Of a stretch of DNA of 64,000 nucleotides, positions 34,277 through 42,452 are shown piece by piece. This stretch comes from Caulobacter sp. SLTY (GTDB lineage: Bacteria; Pseudomonadota; Alphaproteobacteria; Caulobacterales; Caulobacteraceae). The position numbers and the translations under genes were made by a program. Every line of letters starts with the position of its first letter. Position 1 is the stretch's first letter. The stretch covers positions 62,001 to 126,000 of the forward strand of contig NZ_JAAALA010000004.1 in NCBI RefSeq assembly GCF_009905535.1, given 5' to 3'. Under the pieces are notes generated by a model. It saw only the letters and a program-made list of their open reading frames with translations. It was not told the origin of the DNA and ran no database searches.

Positions 34277-34816
34277 TCAGGCGGTCTGGCGCAGGGGGGT
34301 GAGGATGGCGGCGGCGGCCTCGGCGAGGCTGTCGGTGTGAAGGTCGGCGCCCGCGCCGCTGTTGTAGGGGCGGGTCAGCAGAAGGGTGCGGCAGCCGGCG
34401 GCCCGGCCGCAGGCGATGTCGCGGTCCTGGTCGCCGACCATCCAGCTTTCGGCCAGGTCGACACCCCAGCGCTCGGCCAGGGTCAGCAGCATGCCCGGCC
34501 GGGGCTTGCGGCAGGCGCAGGCGTCCCGGTCGTCGTGGACGCAGGCGATCAGGTCATCGACGCTGAGCTGCTCGCGCAGCTTGTCGTGGATGGCGTCGAG
34601 GGTGGCCTGGCTCATCAGGCTGCGGCGCACGTCCGGCTGGTTGGTGACCACCAGCAGTAGGAAGCCGGCCTCGCGCAGGGCGGCCAGGGCCGGAGCGGCG
34701 TCGATCGCCGCTTCCCATTCGAGGGGCGAGCGGGGGGAGGCAGGCTTGCCGTCTCGCCAGACCACGGCGTTCAACACGCCGTCGCGGTCGAGGAAGATGG
34801 CGCGGCGGCCGCTCAC
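34277..34816 (-). CDS. D-glycero-D-manno-heptose 1,7-bisphosphate 7-phosphatase-like (GmhB type, HAD)
   Basis: A 179-residue HAD phosphatase. The catalytic motif is FLDRDGVLN, VVTNQPDV is motif II, RKPRPGML is the lysine motif and VGDQDRDIACG is motif IV. The zinc-loop cysteines and histidine of GmhB are visible as C-x-H-x5-C-x-C. It should remove the C7 phosphate after kinase action, leaving heptose 1-phosphate for the nucleotidyltransferase. The GTG start overlaps the stop of the preceding nucleotidyltransferase gene by four bases. Confidence 0.87.
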   Translation of the reverse strand: MSGRRAIFLDRDGVLNAVVWRDGKPASPRSPLEWEAAIDAAPALAALREAGFLLLVVTNQPDVRRSLMSQATLDAIHDKLREQLSVDDLIACVHDDRDACACRKPRPGMLLTLAERWGVDLAESWMVGDQDRDIACGRAAGCRTLLLTRPYNSGAGADLHTDSLAEAAAAILTPLRQTA

Positions 34817-35541
34817 AGGGTCACCCGCCCGCGCGCGAGCAGCGCGGTTCCGTTGGCGTAGCTCTGGGGGGTGTCGAGGCCGAGGCAGAAGCCGGCCTCG
34901 TCGATGATCCAGCCGTCGAGGCGGCGGCCCTGGGCCAGCATGGCGGGGAAGACGTCCTTGCCGAAGTCGCTGAAGCCGGGCGGGATCAGGTCGAGGACGC
35001 TGGGAGAGATGGCATAGACCCCGGCGTTGACCAGGGCCGGGCCGGTGACGGTTCCGCCCTCGACGAAACGGACGATGGCCCCGTCGCTTGCGAGTTCGAC
35101 GCGGCCGCCGGCGATGCCTGTGTGGGGGTGGCTGTCCTGGTCGAACAGGGCGACGGTTACCTCGGCGCCGCGCGCGGCGTGGCGTTCGGTGAGGGCGGCG
35201 AGGTCGCAGCGGACCAGGCTGTCGCCATAGACGACCAGCATCGGCTCGGTGGCGACCTGGCGGATGTTGCCCAGGGCGCCGGCGGTGCCCAGAAGCTCGG
35301 GTTCGAAGACGTAGGTCACCTTTAGCCCGAAGGCCGAGCCGTCGCCGATCTCGGCGCGGATGGCGTCGGCGGCATAGTGCAGGTTGATCCAGACTTCGCT
35401 GACGCCCTGGCCGGCCAGCCAGCGGAGATTATGCGCGAGCACCGGCGCGCCGCCGAACGGGATCAGCGGCTTGGGCAGGTCGCCGGCCACCGACCGAAGC
35501 CGGCTGCCCAGACCCGCCGCCAGGACCAGCGCCCGGCGCAT
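34813..35541 (-). CDS. sugar-1-phosphate nucleotidyltransferase (second enzyme of the operon)
   Basis: A 242-residue nucleotidyltransferase with LAAGLGSRL (7-15), LPKPLIPFGG, VVYGDSLVRCD and a LLGTAGALGN stretch typical of mannose-1-phosphate or heptose-1-phosphate guanylyl-/thymidylyl-transferases. The ATG overlaps the transaldolase stop as TGATG; a longer frame continues upstream but only as a shadow of that gene. Having two such enzymes in one operon suggests two activated sugars or two steps. Confidence 0.83.
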   Translation of the reverse strand: MRRALVLAAGLGSRLRSVAGDLPKPLIPFGGAPVLAHNLRWLAGQGVSEVWINLHYAADAIRAEIGDGSAFGLKVTYVFEPELLGTAGALGNIRQVATEPMLVVYGDSLVRCDLAALTERHAARGAEVTVALFDQDSHPHTGIAGGRVELASDGAIVRFVEGGTVTGPALVNAGVYAISPSVLDLIPPGFSDFGKDVFPAMLAQGRRLDGWIIDEAGFCLGLDTPQSYANGTALLARGRVTL

Positions 35542-36290
35542 CAGAGGGTGAAACCGGCCGAGACGGCGTCGTCGCGGAACATGGCCACGGTCTCGAGCGA
35601 CAGCTGGTCCAGGTCCTTGCCGGCCATGTCCAGCTTCTTCAGCAGGTCGGGGGTGGTCGTGATGATGTGACAGCCGCACTCGCGCGCCTGGTACAGGTTC
35701 AGCACCTCGCGGGAGCTGGCCCAAAGCACTTCGGCCAGGGGCTTGCGGGCGGCCATGGCGACGGCGGCGCGCATTATCGGCATCGGGTCGACGCCGGTGT
35801 CGGCGATGCGTCCGGCGAACACCGAGATGATCGAGGGGACGTCGGCGGAGACCGCCTCCACAGTGCCGGCCACCTGTTCCAGGGTCAGCATGGCGGTGAC
35901 GTTCAACTGCACCCCATCCTTCGACAGGCGCTCGACCAGCGGCAGGCTGCTCTCGCCCTTGGTGTTCGTGATCGGGATCTTGACGTAGACGTTGGCGGCC
36001 CAGCCGGCGATCAGCCGCGCCTGGCGCTCCATCTCCGCGAAGTCGTCGCTGAACACCTCGAACGACAGCGGCAGGTCGGGGATCAGCTGGATCAGCTGTT
36101 TGGCGAAGGCCTCGTAGTTGGGCACGCCCGCCTTGAACATCAGGGTGGGGTTGGTGGTGAAGCCGACGACCCGGCCCTCGCTGTACAGCCGGGCGAAGTC
36201 GGTCAGGCTGGCGCCGTCCCCGAAAAGCTTGATGCCTTCCAGCACCTGGGGGAGGGGGGCCACGAGGGGCATTTCCAGATCGCGCAACAT
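35541..36290 (-). CDS. transaldolase/fructose-6-phosphate aldolase-like protein
   Basis: A 249-residue TIM-barrel aldolase. TTNPTLMFKAG and the Schiff-base lysine K104 in NVYVKIPITNTKGE are characteristic, and the length is between TalC (about 220) and TalB (about 317). It is the first gene of the operon, with GGAGAG before the ATG used. Because transaldolases can yield sedoheptulose 7-phosphate, the substrate of the phosphoheptose isomerase encoded in the operon, a precursor-supplying role is likely. The promoter must lie in the low-GC region just upstream. Confidence 0.85.
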   Translation of the reverse strand: MLRDLEMPLVAPLPQVLEGIKLFGDGASLTDFARLYSEGRVVGFTTNPTLMFKAGVPNYEAFAKQLIQLIPDLPLSFEVFSDDFAEMERQARLIAGWAANVYVKIPITNTKGESSLPLVERLSKDGVQLNVTAMLTLEQVAGTVEAVSADVPSIISVFAGRIADTGVDPMPIMRAAVAMAARKPLAEVLWASSREVLNLYQARECGCHIITTTPDLLKKLDMAGKDLDQLSLETVAMFRDDAVSAGFTL

Positions 36291-36412
36291 GGTCTCTCCG
36301 AACCTTGATCCAATTGGACACAGTTGGCCCGAGCTCAATCAAGAACGATGCCAATATTTGGTAAGGATTTATTATTGGTTACTGAATAATTAAGCGATGG
36401 GTCGACTAGAGT
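36291..36412 (-). promoter_or_regulatory. AT-rich promoter region of the sugar-nucleotide operon
   Basis: This 122-base gap separates two co-oriented gene groups and is strikingly AT-rich for this genome, especially the TTATTATTGG...TAATTAAG part at about 36368-36393. It contains the short palindrome-like CCAATATTTGG. A promoter reading leftward into the transaldolase gene must start here, but no unambiguous -35/-10 pair could be chosen. No terminator is obvious for the glycosyltransferase gene that ends at its right edge. Confidence 0.5.
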
Positions 36413-37375
36413 TCACATAGAGGGTTCGGAAATATAGCCGACAGCTTTCATCCATGAAATCTTGCCTAGTCCATGGGCAATCAACATTCTGCCCTTGGTC
36501 CTGCGCTCTGAACCGAATTCCCAGGTCAGAACAGAGAGCGCAAAACCAAACGCAACCTGAAGCAATCCTTTCGCCAGCATGACGGTCCAGGTCAGTCGCG
36601 GGTTCGGCGACTGGTCCAGGCTGATGGCCACGTAGTGTTGGGTTTCCCGGCGCGTCCGAATGAAGCGATAGGCGGGCAGGGTCCTGTGCGCCGAAACGGT
36701 CTCGGTGACCCGCGCGCCGTTGGCCCAGACGATTCTTTTGCCTTCCCGGTACAGCCGCACGAACAGTTCGGCGTCCTCGCCGCCGGCGTCGCCGAAGGCT
36801 TCGCGCATGGGGGGACGTCCCGGAACGAAACAGCGTGCCATATCGAACGCCGAGTTCCCGGTGCCCAGGCCATAGCGGGGCCGGCCGTCCGGGTCGGTCA
36901 GGACGATCTCAGCCAAGTCGGGCAGATGCAGGTCACGGGTGAACTGGGCGCCGGTGGGGTCGTAGGCCGGCGGCGCGCCGGTCTCGAAACGGGCCAGCCG
37001 GGGACCGACCACGATGTCGGCGCCGCTGGCCTCGAACGCGGCGGCCATCGCGTCGGTCCAGTCGGGGTCGGCGACCTCATCATCATCGATGAAGGCCAGC
37101 CATCTGCCTTGGGCTTCGGCAAAGCCTCGGTTGCGAAGGACCGACATGTTGCGGGTCAGATCGGTCACATAGCGGATCGGCCGGCCGGTCTCGGCCGACA
37201 GGGACTCGCAGACCGCCTGGCCGCTGCCGGACGGGTGGTTGTCGACCACCACCAGCTCGATGGTCAGGTCGCGGCGATTGGCCTGCGTCAGGCAGGAGCG
37301 CAGGGTCAGGGCCAGATGGTCGGGCCGGTCATAGGTGCAGACGACGAGACTGAAGTCCGGCCAGGCGTCGCTCAC
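36413..37375 (-). CDS. family 2 glycosyltransferase
   Basis: A 320-residue GT2 enzyme. LVVCTYDRPDHL opens the GT-A fold, VVVDNHPSG follows, and the metal-binding acidic triplet is in AFIDDDEVADPDW. The last 75 residues contain a hydrophobic pair that may sit at the membrane. The GTG start overlaps the stop of the upstream glycosyltransferase gene (GTGA). It is a paralogue of that protein: both end in GLGK-x2-W-x-K followed by GxI. The 3' third (before about 36590) is much lower in GC than its 5' part, which suggests a recombination joint. Confidence 0.87.
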   Translation of the reverse strand: MSDAWPDFSLVVCTYDRPDHLALTLRSCLTQANRRDLTIELVVVDNHPSGSGQAVCESLSAETGRPIRYVTDLTRNMSVLRNRGFAEAQGRWLAFIDDDEVADPDWTDAMAAAFEASGADIVVGPRLARFETGAPPAYDPTGAQFTRDLHLPDLAEIVLTDPDGRPRYGLGTGNSAFDMARCFVPGRPPMREAFGDAGGEDAELFVRLYREGKRIVWANGARVTETVSAHRTLPAYRFIRTRRETQHYVAISLDQSPNPRLTWTVMLAKGLLQVAFGFALSVLTWEFGSERRTKGRMLIAHGLGKISWMKAVGYISEPSM

Positions 37376-38325
37376 GCGGGCTTCTCGGCGATGAAGCCGA
37401 TCGGCTTGCGCCAGGTCAGCTTGCCCAGGCCCTTGGCCATGCCGATGCGGTGGTCGAACCGGCGGGGTTTGAGGAACTCGCCGCTGAGGACATAGAGGCC
37501 GGCGTGCACGCTCCACTGCGCCAGGCCCAGCAGGGCGACCCGCGCCTTGGTCAGGGTTTTGTACCGGCTCGTATCGACCCGGCAGACGGCATAGTGCTGG
37601 GAGCCCCGCTTCATGCGGGTCAGCATATAGTGGGGATCCGCGCGGGTCGTCTCGATGAACTCCCGCACCACCGCGTCAGGACACCAGACGAAGCGGCGGC
37701 CGGCCAGGGCTAGGCGGAACAGCAGCTGGGTGTCCTCGCCGTTGGCGTCGCCGAAGGCCACGGCGAAGGGCTCCGCCTCGGCCAGGCAGGTCGCGACCCG
37801 AAAGGCGGCGTTGCCGCTGCCCAGCCCCTTGCCCTTCTTCCGGAAGCGACCAAACAGGTGCAACGGCGTGTCGGCCGGCAGGCGGAAGTCCAGGGTGTAG
37901 CGCCAGCCCTGGGGGTCCCAGTCCGGCGCCTGGCCGCCCTCGAACTCGGGCAGCTTGGGGCCGAAGGCGGCGTCCGCGCCGGTGCGTTCCAGACAGGCGT
38001 GCAGGGCCGAAATCCAGCCGGCGTCGGGCGCCTCATCGTCATCGATGAAGGCCACATAGGTCCCGGCCGCGGCCTTGATGCCGGTGTTGCGGACGATGGA
38101 GATGTTGCGGCGGCCGTCGCTGAGATAGCGCACGGGAACGCCGGGATGCGCTGCCGCCAGATCGGCGACCAAGCCCTCGGCCAGCCGGTCCGGATGATTG
38201 TCGACAACGATCAGCTCGAAGGCGAAGCCGGGCGTCTGCTGGGCCAGCACGCCGCGCAGGGTGCGGCCCAAGAGGTGAACGCGGTCGTAGCTCAGCACCA
38301 CGACGCTGATGGCGATCTCGCTCAT
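37372..38325 (-). CDS. family 2 glycosyltransferase (paralogue of its neighbour)
   Basis: A 317-residue GT2 enzyme with VVVLSYDRVHLLGRTL, VVDNHPDRL and the metal-binding AFIDDDEAPDAGW. The C-terminus has one hydrophobic segment and ends GLGKLTWRKPIGFIAE, matching the tail of the next gene's product. It overlaps the initiating sugar-transferase gene by four bases at its start (ATGA) and the next glycosyltransferase gene at its end. It probably adds the second or third sugar to the lipid-linked repeat unit. Confidence 0.88.
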   Translation of the reverse strand: MSEIAISVVVLSYDRVHLLGRTLRGVLAQQTPGFAFELIVVDNHPDRLAEGLVADLAAAHPGVPVRYLSDGRRNISIVRNTGIKAAAGTYVAFIDDDEAPDAGWISALHACLERTGADAAFGPKLPEFEGGQAPDWDPQGWRYTLDFRLPADTPLHLFGRFRKKGKGLGSGNAAFRVATCLAEAEPFAVAFGDANGEDTQLLFRLALAGRRFVWCPDAVVREFIETTRADPHYMLTRMKRGSQHYAVCRVDTSRYKTLTKARVALLGLAQWSVHAGLYVLSGEFLKPRRFDHRIGMAKGLGKLTWRKPIGFIAEKPA

Positions 38326-38972
38326 GCGCCCGTTCCCCGGACGACCACGCCGATGGTGCGGAACAGGATCTTGATGTCCAGCCACAGCGACCAGTCGCGG
38401 ATGTACTGCAGGTCCAGCTTCACCCACTCATCGTAGTCGGTGATCCGGTGGCGGCCCTCCACCTGCCACAGGCAGGTCAGGCCCTGTTTGGCGGCCAGCT
38501 TCTGGCGCTGAAAGGGGGTGAACTTGGCGTACTCGTGCTCTCGCGGGGCGCGGGGGCCGACCAGGCTGAGATCGCCCTTCAGCACGCTCCACAGCTGCGG
38601 CAGCTCATCGAGGCTGTATTTGCGCAGCACCCGGCCGAGCGGGGTAATGCGGGGGTCGTGTTCCAGCTTGAAGGCCGGGCCATTCATCAGGTTGCCGGCG
38701 GCAAGGCTGGCTTCCTGGGCGTCGGCGTCGGGAACCATGGTGCGGAACTTGTAGCCCCGAAACCGGCGGCCGTTCTGTCCCACCCAGTCGCAGCCGTAGA
38801 GCAGGGGGCCGGGCGAGGTCGTCTTCACCAGGATGGCGACCACCGCCAGCAGCGGGGCCAGCAGGACGAGCAGCAGGGCCGAGCCGACGATGTCCATCGC
38901 CCGCTTGACGGCCAGCTGCGCCGTCACGTCGCGACCGCCCGCGAAGGCGACCTTGGTTGCCCCCTCGGTCAT
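38322..38972 (-). CDS. undecaprenyl-phosphate sugar phosphotransferase (initiating transferase, HfsE/WbaP catalytic type)
   Basis: A 216-residue bacterial sugar transferase: one membrane segment (about 27-50, ALLLVLLAPLLAVVAILV) followed by the catalytic domain with FRGYKFRTMVPDA, KYSLDELPQLWSVLKGDLS and VGPRAPREHEY. It places the first sugar 1-phosphate on undecaprenyl phosphate at the inner membrane. The ATG chosen has AAGG eight bases upstream; an earlier ATG at 39038 lacks a binding site and nearly meets the divergent gene. It leads a three-gene operon with two glycosyltransferases. Confidence 0.9.
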   Translation of the reverse strand: MTEGATKVAFAGGRDVTAQLAVKRAMDIVGSALLLVLLAPLLAVVAILVKTTSPGPLLYGCDWVGQNGRRFRGYKFRTMVPDADAQEASLAAGNLMNGPAFKLEHDPRITPLGRVLRKYSLDELPQLWSVLKGDLSLVGPRAPREHEYAKFTPFQRQKLAAKQGLTCLWQVEGRHRITDYDEWVKLDLQYIRDWSLWLDIKILFRTIGVVVRGTGA

Positions 38973-39047
38973 GAATTCAGCCTTAGCGCGCCCGGCGGCA
39001 TCGGCGCCAGCTTGCACAGGGGCGGGGGAACGGGGCATGGACGGACT

Positions 39048-39872
39048 ATGACCTTGGGCGCGAAGCGGGACAGGGGCGGCGGTTTCACGGGCGAGACAGC
39101 AAGTCCCGCGCCAGCGGTCCGCTTTGCCGGCCTGAGATTCCACCCGGTCGATGTGGACGAGGCGCTGCGTATCCTGACCGAACGCCCCTCCGGGGCGGCG
39201 TTTTCAGCCTTCGTCACTCCCAACGCCGAGCATGTGCTGCTGCGGCGAAAGGACGCCGAGTTCGCCGCCTGTGGCGACACCTGCCTGCTCAGCAGCAACG
39301 ACAGCCGCATCCTGCTGGCCGCGGCTCGACTGGGCGGCCTGGACCTGAAGTTTGCCCCGGGCGCCCACGTGGTCGACCGGCTGTTCAAGGACCATATCGA
39401 CCCGGATACGGCGATCAGTGTGATCGGCGGTACGCCGGAGGTGATCGAGGCGCTGCGGGTCCAGTTCGGACTGACCCGGCTGTTCCATCACAACCCGCCG
39501 ATGGGCTTCATCAATATGCCGGAGGCGGTAGCCGAGGCTGTCGCCTTCGTCGTGGCCAATCCCGCGCAGTACGTGATGGTCGCCATGGGGCCGCCGCAGT
39601 CGGAGAAGTTCTGCCAGCGGGTGATCGCCGCCGGCGGCGCGACCGGCATCGGCCTGTGCATCGGTAGTTCGATCAATGTGCTGACCGGCCACTCCCAGGC
39701 CGCGCCCGACTGGGTCGAGGGCTCGGGAACCGTCTGGCTCTACCGGCTGATGCGGGAGCCGCGTCGCCTGTGGAAACGCTATCTGGTGCGAGGGATGCAG
39801 GGGCTGGCCATCGCCCTTGTCGACGCCGCCAGGCTGCGGCTGGGCCTGCGGAAGGCCGCCGATGTCGGCTGA
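39048..39872 (+). CDS. WecG/TagA/CpsF-family glycosyltransferase (HfsJ-like)
   Basis: A 274-residue GT26 enzyme with TPNAEHV (57-63), IGGTPEVIEALR, MGPPQSEKF and the GSSINVLTGHSQAAPDW segment followed by LYRLMREPRRLWKRY, all typical of the family. Members add ManNAc/ManNAcA-like sugars to lipid-linked intermediates. In Caulobacter a family member (HfsJ) is needed for holdfast, which is the main reason to call this locus holdfast-like. It overlaps the polymerase gene by 11 bases and is divergent from the initiating transferase. Confidence 0.88.
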   Translation: MTLGAKRDRGGGFTGETASPAPAVRFAGLRFHPVDVDEALRILTERPSGAAFSAFVTPNAEHVLLRRKDAEFAACGDTCLLSSNDSRILLAAARLGGLDLKFAPGAHVVDRLFKDHIDPDTAISVIGGTPEVIEALRVQFGLTRLFHHNPPMGFINMPEAVAEAVAFVVANPAQYVMVAMGPPQSEKFCQRVIAAGGATGIGLCIGSSINVLTGHSQAAPDWVEGSGTVWLYRLMREPRRLWKRYLVRGMQGLAIALVDAARLRLGLRKAADVG

Positions 39873-41229
39873 CCCCACCGCCCGCGCGGCCCTGGCCGCC
39901 GAAGAGTGGCGGCAGATCAAGGCCGGGGACCGGGGCGCGCGCCAGGCCTTCGGTGAGCGCTGGATCGTCGCCTACGCCGGCGTGGTGCTGGTCGCCATGC
40001 TGCTCTACGTGCTGATCGGCAACAAACCCTACGTCCACACCGTCGCGCTGGACCCGTTGACCGGGGCGACTGAGATGTCGCCGATTAACCGCTATATCTG
40101 GCTGGCGCTGGGGGCGGCCTCGACGCCGCTGCTGTGGTGGCGGCGGGGCGACCTGTTGACCACCGCCGTGCGACTCTGGCCGCTGCTGCTGCTGATGCTG
40201 TGGTTCGTGCTGACCGTCCGCTGGTCGATCGACCCGGGGGCGGCGAGCCGGCGGCTGCTGCTCTACGGCATCGACCTGATGATCTGTGTCGCCGTGGTCC
40301 TGGGGTTGAGCGACACGCGGCGCGTCCATGCGGCCATGGCCATCGCCTGCGCGATTGTCGTGGGCATCGACTTCGCCTCCTGGATCCTGATGTACGAGCG
40401 GTCGATGACCGAGCTTGGCCTCGCCGCCATCCACTCCCACAAGAACACCCTGGGGGCGGTGATGCTGCTGGCCGGCTTGGTCTGTGGAACCTACGCCTGG
40501 GGGCGGATCAGCCTGCGCGGCCAGGTCTTCTGGTGGGCGGTGACCCTGGCCTCCGTCGCCCTGCTGATCGCCAGCCAGTCGAAGACCAGCATCGGCATCT
40601 TCGGCGGGGTGGTGCTGTTCATCCCTTTCCTGCTGGCCCTGCTGCGTCGCCGGGCCATCGACATCCTGGCGGTGGGGGCGGTTGGGGCGCTGGTCGTGCT
40701 GACCGCCCTGTTCGCCTGGCTGGGCTATAGCTACAGCCTGGGTCAGGACCCCTTCGATCCCCTGCGCGGGGTGACCTTCACCCAGCGCCGCGATGTCTGG
40801 GAGTTCGTCTTTGAGGAGTTCCTGGCCCGGCCCCTGACCGGCGTCGGCTTCGGCTCCTTCTGGGACGTCGATCCGCGTGTGCAGCCCAGCCTGCAGACCG
40901 ACTACTGGTTCGCCCGCCCTGACGCCTTCACCAACGAGGCCCACAACGGCTATCTCGACATCGCCGTGACCACCGGCCTGCCGGGCCTGCTCGGCGCCTG
41001 CTTCCTGCTGGCCCGCTGGATGGGCCGGGGTGTGCTCGACCTGCGCGCGGCGGCGCTGGACGGGGTACAACCGACCCTTGCGGCGGCTGCGTTCCTGGGC
41101 GTCTTCCCGCTGATGTTCTTCGGGCACAACTGGATGGAAAGCAGCTACTTCACCGCCAACGCCATCTTCGGGACCATCATCCTGGTCGTGGGGGTGAGCC
41201 TGGACCTGAAGCGGCGCGGCGCAGCATGA
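39862..41229 (+). CDS. O-antigen polymerase/ligase-like membrane protein (Wzy type)
   Basis: A 455-residue polytopic protein with about eleven hydrophobic segments. A large loop after the middle holds TQRRDVWEFVFEEF, LTGVGFGSFW and NEAHNGYLDIAVTTGLPG, the hallmark of O-antigen polymerases and ligases (the histidine of EAHNGYL is usually essential). It would polymerise lipid-linked repeat units in the periplasm. The ATG has GGAAGG upstream and overlaps the preceding gene's stop. The last 53 bases overlap the convergent flippase gene, an unusually long overlap. Confidence 0.87.
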   Translation: MSADPTARAALAAEEWRQIKAGDRGARQAFGERWIVAYAGVVLVAMLLYVLIGNKPYVHTVALDPLTGATEMSPINRYIWLALGAASTPLLWWRRGDLLTTAVRLWPLLLLMLWFVLTVRWSIDPGAASRRLLLYGIDLMICVAVVLGLSDTRRVHAAMAIACAIVVGIDFASWILMYERSMTELGLAAIHSHKNTLGAVMLLAGLVCGTYAWGRISLRGQVFWWAVTLASVALLIASQSKTSIGIFGGVVLFIPFLLALLRRRAIDILAVGAVGALVVLTALFAWLGYSYSLGQDPFDPLRGVTFTQRRDVWEFVFEEFLARPLTGVGFGSFWDVDPRVQPSLQTDYWFARPDAFTNEAHNGYLDIAVTTGLPGLLGACFLLARWMGRGVLDLRAAALDGVQPTLAAAAFLGVFPLMFFGHNWMESSYFTANAIFGTIILVVGVSLDLKRRGAA

Positions 41230-42433
41230 CGGCCAGCAGGCCGGCCATGGCGATCAGCTCCACGCCTTGACCCAGGGCCGAGCCGATCACCGCCCCCGGT
41301 CCGCCCAGAAGGTTCATCCCGACCAGGATGGCGCCCACCGCGACCACCGCCGCCCCGGCGTTGCACCAGGCCAGGGTCTTGAAGGCGCGCAGAGTCTGCA
41401 GGCCCGTGCTGAGCACCGTCTGGGCAAAGGCGATGGCCATCGCCAGCCCCCACCACAGCACCAGGCTCCGCGCCTCGGCATAGCGTCCGTCGAAGGCCAG
41501 GGTGGTGATGGTCGGCCACAGGGCATGGACGATGGCCGTCCACACCGCCGCGACGACCAGGCCGCCGAGGGCGACCAGGGTTAGGTTCCGGCCATAGCCG
41601 CGCCAGTCGCCGGCCTCGCGCTGGCGCACCAGGTCGTTGCGACCGACCATGCTCCAGGCCGTGGCCAGCAGGGGCACGGGGCGCAGGAAGGTCTGGCTGA
41701 ACGACAGCAGGGCCAGCACCGTGACGCCGAGCGTGCCGCCGACCGCGAAGACATAGAACCGGGCGAGAAGCTCGCTGCTCGCCACCCCCAGGAAAATCCA
41801 GCCGCTCTGCCGCACGAACCTGGCGTAGGCCTTGAGGTCCGCGAGGCCCGGCATTCCGAGGCCCCGCACTGCCCGCGCCAGTCCAGCGATCCCGACCAGT
41901 CCATAGGCGGCGCCGAGCAGGAGCAGGATTTCGTCGGCGGTCAGCGGATGGAACAGCCGCCACCCCAGCAGCAGGAATGACGCCGCCAGCACTAGCACCC
42001 AGCCTGTCTGGACCATGGCCGTCCGCGCCGCGCCCCGCGTGAAGCAGAGGAAGCGGACATACTGCTGGAGGAGGAAGGCGGGCACGAAGACCACGGCCGC
42101 CGGGGCAGACAGGGCGGGCGAGGTGACGCCCAGCGCGGCGCTGAGGCCCAGCGCCCCCGCCATCGTGGCGCCCAGGAAGACCGCCGTCACGGCCAGCATA
42201 ACCCGCTCGGTCGGCCGCCGGGCCGGGTCCGAGCCGGGAACGGCGGGTAGGACCTGCAGGTGGGCCAGGGTCAGGGCGTTCTGAACGCTGCTCAGCACAT
42301 AGGCGATGCTGGCCCAGAAGATGAAGGCCCCGAACGCCTCCGGCGCCGCCAGCTTGGCGAGCAGCAGGGCGACGCCGAGGTTCAGCGCCGACCACAGGGC
42401 CTGTTCGATGATGGGCGTCAGATACCGCGACAT
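41177..42433 (-). CDS. polysaccharide flippase-like membrane protein (Wzx/MATE type)
   Basis: A 418-residue protein with twelve to fourteen predicted membrane helices and the N-terminal pattern EQALWSALNLGVALLLAKLA of the polysaccharide transporter/MVF superfamily. It would flip lipid-linked repeat units across the inner membrane. It shares the strand with the Wza-like gene 19 bases upstream and so is the second gene of that pair. Its 3' end converges with the polymerase gene. The C-terminal tail is short and proline/glycine-rich. Confidence 0.82.
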   Translation of the reverse strand: MSRYLTPIIEQALWSALNLGVALLLAKLAAPEAFGAFIFWASIAYVLSSVQNALTLAHLQVLPAVPGSDPARRPTERVMLAVTAVFLGATMAGALGLSAALGVTSPALSAPAAVVFVPAFLLQQYVRFLCFTRGAARTAMVQTGWVLVLAASFLLLGWRLFHPLTADEILLLLGAAYGLVGIAGLARAVRGLGMPGLADLKAYARFVRQSGWIFLGVASSELLARFYVFAVGGTLGVTVLALLSFSQTFLRPVPLLATAWSMVGRNDLVRQREAGDWRGYGRNLTLVALGGLVVAAVWTAIVHALWPTITTLAFDGRYAEARSLVLWWGLAMAIAFAQTVLSTGLQTLRAFKTLAWCNAGAAVVAVGAILVGMNLLGGPGAVIGSALGQGVELIAMAGLLAVMLRRAASGPGSPPRPG

Positions 42434-42452
42434 GAGCCCGGCATCCTGCCCG

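Noticed and set aside
36314..36327. TTGATCCAATTGGA as a ninth FixK/FNR box
   Set aside because: The right half-site does not match ATCAA and the gene downstream is not a respiratory gene.
38973..39038. Upstream start for the initiating sugar transferase
   Set aside because: No ribosome-binding site, non-conserved sequence, and it would leave only nine bases to the divergent start; the internal ATG has AAGG.
39673..41127. 484-codon minus-strand frame opposite the polymerase gene
   Set aside because: Glutamine/proline/histidine-rich shadow; the plus-strand frame has membrane helices and the polymerase signature.
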